DNA of 64,000 bases from Flavitalea sp966112615 (lineage in GTDB: Bacteria > Bacteroidota > Bacteroidia > Chitinophagales > Chitinophagaceae). Of the stretch, positions 58,652-64,000 are shown piece by piece (positions within the stretch are counted from its first letter, which is position 1; each line of letters opens with the position of its first letter). Location: positions 1-64,000 of the forward strand of contig CBHWDO010000011.1 in the NCBI GenBank assembly GCA_966112615.1, read 5' to 3'. Position numbers and translations under genes: made by a program. The notes below the pieces were generated by a model, which was not told the origin of the DNA, did no database searches, and saw only the letters and a list, made by a program, of their open reading frames with translations.

Positions 58652-61600
58652 ATGGGCACCAAGAAAACAACAACACCAACCAAGGGCATGCGCTTCGCAC
58701 GCCGGTTCACGAAGGAAGACGTGAACGTATTCGACCAGTTTGAATATGACTACAGAACATCGGTCATCAGAAACCCGAGTGGGGAAGTAGTTTTTGAAAT
58801 GACCAATGTTGAGGTGCCGAAAGCATGGAGTCAGATCGCTACAGATATTCTAGCACAAAAATATTTCCGTAAAGCAGGTGTTCCTCAGCCCGATGGAACA
58901 CTGGGAAGAGAGACTTCCGTAAAGCAGGTGGCGCATCGTATGGCCAATTGCTGGAGAGTATGGGGCGAGCGTTATGATTACTTCGCTTCCGAGCAGGATG
59001 CGCAGGTATTTTATGATGAACTCGTTTATTCTATCCTGAACCAGGCTTGTGTGCCTAACAGTCCGCAGTGGTTCAATACCGGCCTTTACGAAAGCTACGG
59101 TATCAAGGGTAAGCCACAGGGTCACTATTATGTTGATCCGGTGGATGGACAATTGAAGAAATCAACTTCAGCCTATGAGCGTCCTCAGCCACACGCATGT
59201 TTCATCCTGAGCGTGGATGATGACCTGGTGAATGAAGGCGGTATCATGGACCTCTGGGTTCGTGAGGCCCGTATTTTCAAATACGGTTCTGGTGTGGGAA
59301 CAAACTATTCCAACATCCGTGCAGAAGGTGAAAAGCTCAGCGGCGGTGGATCATCCAGCGGGCTGATGAGCTTCCTGAAGATCGGCGACCGTGCCGCTGG
59401 TGCGATCAAGAGTGGTGGTACAACAAGGAGAGCAGCTAAAATGGTTTGTCTCGACCTGAACCACCCTGAGATCATGGAATTCATCAATTGGAAAGTTGAA
59501 GAAGAAAAGAAAGTAGGTGCCCTGATCGCTGCAGGTTATCCAAGCGATTATGAAGGCGAAGCATACAGAACCGTTTCTGGTCAAAACTCCAATAACTCGG
59601 TTCGTATCCCGAACGAGTTCTTCGAGAAACTTGAAAAAGGTGAAGACTGGGAGCTGACTGCAAGAAGCGACGGAAAAGTAATGAAGCGCATTCCTGCACA
59701 GGAAGTATGGAACCAGATATCCTACGCAGCCTGGAGATGTGCTGACCCTGGAACACAGTATGACACTACCATTAATGAGTGGCATACCTGTCCTGAAGGT
59801 GGTCCGATCCGCGCATCCAACCCTTGCTCAGAGTACATGTTCCTGGATAACACCGCATGTAACCTGGCATCTGTGAACCTGCGCAGGTTCTATAATGAAG
59901 ACAATAACCTTTTCAACGTAGAAGGTTTTGAATATACCTGTCGTTTGTGGACTACAGTTCTCGAGATCTCCGTACTGATGGCACAGTTCCCTTCAAAAGA
60001 AGTGGCGCAGCTGTCTTACGATTACAGAACCCTCGGACTTGGTTACGCCAACCTCGGATCCATGCTGATGGTGATGGGAATTCCTTACGACAGTGAAGAA
60101 GCAAGAGGCATTGCCGGTGCGATCACTGCGATCATGACCGGTATTGCTTATAAAACTTCTGCTGAACTGGCTGAAGTGCAGGGACCATTCCCACGTTACG
60201 AAGAGAACAAGGAGCACATGCTTCGTGTAATGCGTAACCACAGGCTCGCTGCTTATGATGCAGATGAGTATGAAGGTCTGCAGATCAAGCCACAGGGAAT
60301 CAAAGCGAAATATTGTCCAGACTATATGCTGACTGCTGCTACCAAAGCATGGGATGAAGCAGTACAGTTGGGAGAGAAGTTCGGTTACAGGAACGCACAG
60401 TCTACCGTGATCGCTCCAACCGGTACCATCGGCCTGGTAATGGATTGTGATACTACCGGTGTTGAACCTGATTTTGCCCTAGTGAAGTTCAAAAAGCTTT
60501 CCGGTGGTGGATATTTCAAGATCATCAACCAATCAGTACCACAGGCACTGCGCAACCTGCAGTACAGTGAGAAAGAAATTGATGCGATCATCAAGTATGC
60601 AGTAGGTGCCGGAACATTTGCGGGAGCACCTGCGATCAATCACCAGACTTTAAGCGAGAAAGGATTTATTGCAGAAGAGATCAAGAAGCTGGATGCTGCA
60701 GTAGCATCTGCTTTCCAGATCGACTTTGTATTCAATGTATATACACTGGGTGAAGAATGTCTTCAGCGCCTAGGATTCAAGCCTGAACAATATTTCAACT
60801 TCGAATGGAGTTTATTGGAAGCACTTGGATTCAGTGATGAGGATATCGAAAAAGCGAACGATTATGTTTGCGGAACCATGACTGTAGAAGGCGCTCCTTA
60901 TTTGAAAAATGAGCACCTGTCAGTTTTTGATTGTGCAAACAAATGCGGAAACAAGGGAGAGCGTTATATCCATGCACACGGACATATCCGTATGATGGCG
61001 GCCGCTCAACCATTCATCAGTGGTGCAATTTCTAAGACTATCAACCTTCCAAACGAAGCGAAGGTGGAAGAAATAGCCGATTCTTATCTTTTGAGTTGGC
61101 AGTTGGGTCTGAAGGCTTGTGCATTGTATCGCGACGGTTCTAAATTATCTCAACCCCTAAGCAACAAGAGCGACAAGAAGAAGAAATCTGACGACGAACA
61201 AAAAGAAGCAACAGCGGTAGCTGAGGCTCCTGTCGCAGAATCAAACATTGTTGATCTTGGCAAGCTGACGATTGAAGAATTGCTTGAAGAAGTTCAGAAA
61301 CGTGTACAAGCTTCACCTGACACCAAGTTGAAACGTAAGCTGGCGAGCATTGTAGAGCGTCGTGCACTTCCTGCGAAGCGCAGAGGCTTTACTCAAAAAG
61401 CGAAGATCAACGGGCAGGCGCTGTTCTTAAGAACCGGTGAATATGGTGATGGAACAGTAGGTGAGATCTTCATTGATATGGCGAAAGAAGGAGCAACCAT
61501 GAGAAGTATGCTCAACTGCTTCGCGATCGCAGTATCAATTGGATTACAGTATGGTGTTCCATTGGAAGAATTCGTAGAGAAGTTTGTGTTCACCAGGTTT

Positions 61601-62005
61601 GAACCAGCAGGAATGGTGGATCATCCGAATATCAAGAGCACTACTTCCATCGTAGACTTCATCTTCAGGGCACTGGCTTATGAGTACCTGCACAGAACAG
61701 ACCTCGTGCATGTATTAGACAAGCCTGAAGTAATGAACACTGGAAGTGAATCATGGGATGAAACTCCTGCAACTCCTGAATTGAGTGATGTTAGAATTGT
61801 AGCATCATCAGCACCTGCAAACAAGCCAGTTGAGCATGCAAAGCCAAAGGCTGTAAAAGCAGAAGCGGGAATGGATGCGGTAAATGCAGCGGCAAAGAGC
61901 ATGCAAAGTGATGCACCGGCCTGTAATACCTGCGGACATATCACCATCAGGAGTGGTACCTGTTACAAGTGCCTAAACTGTGGTAACAGCATGGGTTGTA
62001 GCTAA
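58652..62005 (+). CDS. nrdJ: Adenosylcobalamin-dependent (class II) ribonucleoside-diphosphate reductase
   Basis: NrdJ reduces ribonucleotides to deoxyribonucleotides using a B12 radical, independent of oxygen. The 1117 residues contain PNSPQWFNTGLY, HACFILSVDDDLVNEGGIMDL (the first redox cysteine region), GSGVGTNYSNIR, NPCSEYMFLDNTACNLASVNL with the radical cysteine loop, and APTGTIGLVMDCDTTGVEPDFAL. A TSCPD-like domain (about 890-1000) and a C-terminal cysteine cluster CNTCGH...CYKCLNCG...GCS carry electrons from thioredoxin. There is no N-terminal ATP cone. The gene is monocistronic, with possible DnaA sites upstream and a strong terminator. Confidence 0.95.
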   Translation: MGTKKTTTPTKGMRFARRFTKEDVNVFDQFEYDYRTSVIRNPSGEVVFEMTNVEVPKAWSQIATDILAQKYFRKAGVPQPDGTLGRETSVKQVAHRMANCWRVWGERYDYFASEQDAQVFYDELVYSILNQACVPNSPQWFNTGLYESYGIKGKPQGHYYVDPVDGQLKKSTSAYERPQPHACFILSVDDDLVNEGGIMDLWVREARIFKYGSGVGTNYSNIRAEGEKLSGGGSSSGLMSFLKIGDRAAGAIKSGGTTRRAAKMVCLDLNHPEIMEFINWKVEEEKKVGALIAAGYPSDYEGEAYRTVSGQNSNNSVRIPNEFFEKLEKGEDWELTARSDGKVMKRIPAQEVWNQISYAAWRCADPGTQYDTTINEWHTCPEGGPIRASNPCSEYMFLDNTACNLASVNLRRFYNEDNNLFNVEGFEYTCRLWTTVLEISVLMAQFPSKEVAQLSYDYRTLGLGYANLGSMLMVMGIPYDSEEARGIAGAITAIMTGIAYKTSAELAEVQGPFPRYEENKEHMLRVMRNHRLAAYDADEYEGLQIKPQGIKAKYCPDYMLTAATKAWDEAVQLGEKFGYRNAQSTVIAPTGTIGLVMDCDTTGVEPDFALVKFKKLSGGGYFKIINQSVPQALRNLQYSEKEIDAIIKYAVGAGTFAGAPAINHQTLSEKGFIAEEIKKLDAAVASAFQIDFVFNVYTLGEECLQRLGFKPEQYFNFEWSLLEALGFSDEDIEKANDYVCGTMTVEGAPYLKNEHLSVFDCANKCGNKGERYIHAHGHIRMMAAAQPFISGAISKTINLPNEAKVEEIADSYLLSWQLGLKACALYRDGSKLSQPLSNKSDKKKKSDDEQKEATAVAEAPVAESNIVDLGKLTIEELLEEVQKRVQASPDTKLKRKLASIVERRALPAKRRGFTQKAKINGQALFLRTGEYGDGTVGEIFIDMAKEGATMRSMLNCFAIAVSIGLQYGVPLEEFVEKFVFTRFEPAGMVDHPNIKSTTSIVDFIFRALAYEYLHRTDLVHVLDKPEVMNTGSESWDETPATPELSDVRIVASSAPANKPVEHAKPKAVKAEAGMDAVNAAAKSMQSDAPACNTCGHITIRSGTCYKCLNCGNSMGCS

Positions 62006-62032
62006 GGGTAATTAAGTTTAGTTTATATGGAG

Positions 62033-62059
62033 AGACCACCGAAAGGTGGTCTTTTTTTT
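62033..62059 (+). terminator. Terminator of nrdJ
   Basis: AGACCACC and GGTGGTCT form a perfect eight-base stem with a GAAA tetraloop, followed by seven T. The stop codon of the convergent pentapeptide-repeat gene lies at the end of the T tract. Confidence 0.92.
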
Positions 62060-62630
62060 AACTGACTTTAATCTGGAATTTTCCAAGTAAACGCAATACT
62101 TCCGGGTAAGAAAACATTGCATTCTTCAATTTATTGATCGTTGGATCAATATTGTAATTGATTGCTGTGCGCAGATCTGCTTTCTCCAGAATAGTATTTT
62201 CAAAATGAGCATTCATCAGATCACTGCGATCAAAATTGGAGCCGCCAAGATCTGAATCAATAAAATCCACTTCCTGCAGTTTGCAATTCCTGAAAATGGT
62301 TTTCTGGATCTTCATTTTATAGAATGAAGAATGATTTAAAGTGCAATCTTCAAAACTAAAACTTATGCTGAATGGATTGCAGTCTTCAAAATGAACTCCG
62401 AGGATCTTGCAATTTTTAAAAACCACATCTACCAGTGAAGTCTTATGCAATTTCACCATGCTAAGATTGCATCCTATGAATTTGCAATCTGTGAACAGTA
62501 CATCAGATAAATAGGTGTTAGAAAAATCACATCCATTGAAGGTACAGTTATCGTACTCACCTTTTGGAAGTGGCTTAGCAGTATAATCTACCTTGTCAAA
62601 TACCTTGCTGTCTATATATACTTCACTCAT
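62058..62630 (-). CDS. Pentapeptide-repeat protein
   Basis: This 190-residue protein is built of A(D/N)LXX-like five-residue repeats from about residue 25 to 160: CTFNGCDFSNTYLSDVLFTD, CKFIGCNLSMVKLHKTSLVD, SNFDRSDLMNAHFENTILEK. These fold as a right-handed quadrilateral helix. Cysteines often take the inner position. Some such proteins (Qnr, MfpA) mimic DNA and protect gyrase, but most have no known role, and nothing in the context points to one. It is monocistronic and converges on nrdJ. Confidence 0.85.
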   Translation of the reverse strand: MSEVYIDSKVFDKVDYTAKPLPKGEYDNCTFNGCDFSNTYLSDVLFTDCKFIGCNLSMVKLHKTSLVDVVFKNCKILGVHFEDCNPFSISFSFEDCTLNHSSFYKMKIQKTIFRNCKLQEVDFIDSDLGGSNFDRSDLMNAHFENTILEKADLRTAINYNIDPTINKLKNAMFSYPEVLRLLGKFQIKVS

Positions 62631-62676
62631 TGCTGGCTGTTTATCTTGATACTTCCGGTTATCAATCTCCCCCTAA

Positions 62677-62695
62677 AGCAAGGAAATATCTTGCT
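62677..62695. repeat. Small hairpin in the divergent gap
   Basis: AGCAAG and CTTGCT pair around GAAATAT, between the pentapeptide-repeat gene and the intradiol-like gene. It could be an operator. The rest of the gap (62631-62715) is A/T-rich and shows no exact promoter box. Confidence 0.35.
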
Positions 62696-62715
62696 AGTTT
62701 TTCAAAAAAATTAAT

Positions 62716-63225
62716 ATGAAACTAAAGAATATCCTATTGCGCGGGATGGTGGCTTTCATGATAAGTGGATGCAATGGTTATGCTTTAAAAAGTGATCTCT
62801 ATAACAGTTTTGCGGCCGAGCCTGCCTCCCAAAGTCTGTGTAGTGATTTCCAGGGAAATCCTGAATGCAAATTTACAAATATGCCTGATGTGAAAGGTAA
62901 TGTTTTAAATATTACTGATACCTCTAACTCTGAGGACATATTCGTAGTCCGGGGTACATTGAAAGATGTTGAAGGAATGCCTCTTTGCAATGCTTACATC
63001 TATGGCTCCTTACATGATCATATTAATAGTATCCAGGGTTGGTGCAAAACAAATAATAAAGGTGAATACGAGATCCGTACCATTCATCCCCCCACGGCAA
63101 ACGGACTCCTACCTCATATTCACCTCGCTGTTAAATTATCGCGTCTTAAAAAAGCATTCTTCATTGACGAACTTGTACTAAATGATAGTACCGATCAGAT
63201 TAATAAAGACCTCGTACTTCAATGA
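62716..63225 (+). CDS. Intradiol-dioxygenase-fold lipoprotein
   Basis: This 169-residue protein has a lipoprotein signal ending at Cys19 (FMISGCNGY). The rest resembles the C-terminal fold of intradiol ring-cleavage dioxygenases: VRGTLKDVEGMPLCNAYIYG, GWCKTNNKGEYEIRTIHPP and LLPHIHLAVKL. The tyrosine in AYIYG, the tyrosine in GEYEIRT and the two histidines of PHIH correspond to the iron ligands of protocatechuate dioxygenases, so iron binding is possible. Substrate and even catalysis are unknown. Its 3' end lies next to the convergent amidohydrolase gene with a seven-base overlap. Confidence 0.7.
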   Translation: MKLKNILLRGMVAFMISGCNGYALKSDLYNSFAAEPASQSLCSDFQGNPECKFTNMPDVKGNVLNITDTSNSEDIFVVRGTLKDVEGMPLCNAYIYGSLHDHINSIQGWCKTNNKGEYEIRTIHPPTANGLLPHIHLAVKLSRLKKAFFIDELVLNDSTDQINKDLVLQ

Positions 63226-64000
63226 TGCATCACACCATCCTTGATCACTGTAGTTGGTTTATAAATAACCGTTTTAAAATTCTTTTCAATATCACCTTGT
63301 AATATCACCAGGTCCGCCAGGGCACCGGGCTTGATTACACCTAGCTGGTTCTCCCGGCCTAACGCTTTCGCGCCATTGTATGTTGCGGTCTTCAATGCTT
63401 CATTTGCAGGAAGTCCAGCTTCATAATAGGATACAATTGGATCGATAGCGAGTTCACCGACAGGTTTTGTATTTGCCAGGTACATATCTGAACCTGCGAC
63501 AATGGTTACACCTTTATTGTATGCACGTTTGGTTCTGTCGGCAACTGATTTTACAAACTCCCGAATATCATCATCCGTATACGATCCTTTATTTACATCA
63601 TTGATCTGTTTGTATCCATCAAAAGATCCATCTGTTGGAACGAGATAAATATTTTTCTTCGCCATTATTTCAAGCGTACTATCGGTGAGTGAATATCCAT
63701 GCTCAATTCCGTCGACACCGGCTTCAATTGCCATCAGGACCGGTTTGTCGAAGATCGCATGCGCAGTGACTTTCATATTATGTTCATGAGCAGTCTGAAC
63801 AATGGCTTTCATTTCTTCTAATGATAAATACAAATTGTATTCATTGTGTACAACTATCTTGATCAGGTCAACACCCATCGCAATATGTTCGAGGACCGCA
63901 TTTCTTGCATCATCAACACCTTTGATGATCCTATATTCTTTACCAACAACATGACTATTGGCGGGAGAAAGGTTGAAGAATTGTCCGGATGCGGCGCTCA
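63219..64000 (-). CDS. Amidohydrolase, imidazolonepropionase-like, truncated by window edge
   Basis: The frame is open to base 64000, so the N-terminal part of the gene lies to the right. The visible 260 residues are the C-terminal half of a metal-dependent amidohydrolase: GVDLIKIVVHNEYN, MKVTAHAIFDKPVLMAIEAG, DGIEHGYSLTD, the metal aspartate in VTIVAGSDMYLA, and the closing beta-sandwich GVIKPGALADLVILQGDIE. Members cleave cyclic amides or X-Pro dipeptides; the substrate is not readable from this part. Residues before the internal Met at 63878 (VVGKEYRIIKGVDDARNAVL) are also family-like, so that Met is not the start. Confidence 0.85.
   Translation of the reverse strand, partial: SAASGQFFNLSPANSHVVGKEYRIIKGVDDARNAVLEHIAMGVDLIKIVVHNEYNLYLSLEEMKAIVQTAHEHNMKVTAHAIFDKPVLMAIEAGVDGIEHGYSLTDSTLEIMAKKNIYLVPTDGSFDGYKQINDVNKGSYTDDDIREFVKSVADRTKRAYNKGVTIVAGSDMYLANTKPVGELAIDPIVSYYEAGLPANEALKTATYNGAKALGRENQLGVIKPGALADLVILQGDIEKNFKTVIYKPTTVIKDGVMHH

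Overview
The window looks like a chromosomal segment of a Bacteroidota bacterium, most likely of the Chitinophagaceae or a close relative. The evidence is type IX secretion sorting domains on two proteins, a PorZ-type propeller protein, TlpA/DUF4369 and DUF3078 proteins, LytS/LytTR regulators, N-acylornithine carbamoyltransferase in place of ordinary ArgF, and promoters of the Bacteroidota form TAnnTTTG. I see no phage, insertion sequence, CRISPR array, rRNA or tRNA. The genus is inference.

Layout. 1-8.7 kb: recO behind a porZ-like gene, an RND exporter, and a gatB / thioredoxin lipoprotein / small membrane protein operon. 8.8-14.7 kb: a double-PDZ protein, alaS, an M23 peptidase and an AraC-type regulator. 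14.7-25.3 kb: a haem locus. On the minus strand hemA-hemC-hemD-hemE-hemF-hemB-hemL form one long operon. On the plus strand hemH-hemJ diverge from it, followed by convergent hemN. Together they run from glutamyl-tRNA to protohaem, with both the oxygen-dependent (HemF) and radical-SAM (HemN) coproporphyrinogen oxidases. 25.3-37.8 kb: a structured gene-free stretch, ileS with a histone-H1-tailed DksA-like protein, a dipeptidyl peptidase IV, an MsbA-type ABC exporter, rbfA, a LolC/E-type permease, a WecA-like transferase and frr. 37.9-48.8 kb: an EamA transporter, PPK2, MscL, DUF3078, scpA, dxs, a LytS/LytTR pair, an M28 peptidase and an S74-chaperone/T9SS protein. 48.9-57.2 kb: an arginine operon, GNAT-argG-argC-argD-argF'-argB-argE-argH. 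57.5-64 kb: pcrB, class II ribonucleotide reductase, a pentapeptide-repeat protein, an intradiol-dioxygenase-like lipoprotein and a truncated amidohydrolase.

The most unusual signals are not genes. (1) About twenty gene 3' ends run straight into short tandem repeats of at least five sequence families (ATCGG-type, 9-base GGAAKACAY-type, GGGCWGAAC-type, AAAATGA-type, GCAAAG-type). They always lie in the sense orientation of the gene just ended, they often supply the last codons and the stop codon, and they often flank a terminator hairpin. (2) The 175 bases upstream of the arginine operon form a row of seven small hairpins with different sequences, joined by A-rich linkers. (3) Five genes carry an exact TAnnTTTG box only 4-5 bases before the ATG, which predicts leaderless mRNAs. 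(4) A 460-base gene-free region before ileS holds two opposed terminators.

Start codons were moved from the longest open frame where a promoter box or family length argued for it (hemL, hemA, hemH, ileS, the ABC exporter, argD, PPK2, DUF3078, EamA, pcrB, the 108-residue protein). Functions are from recognised motifs and family knowledge; no search was run.
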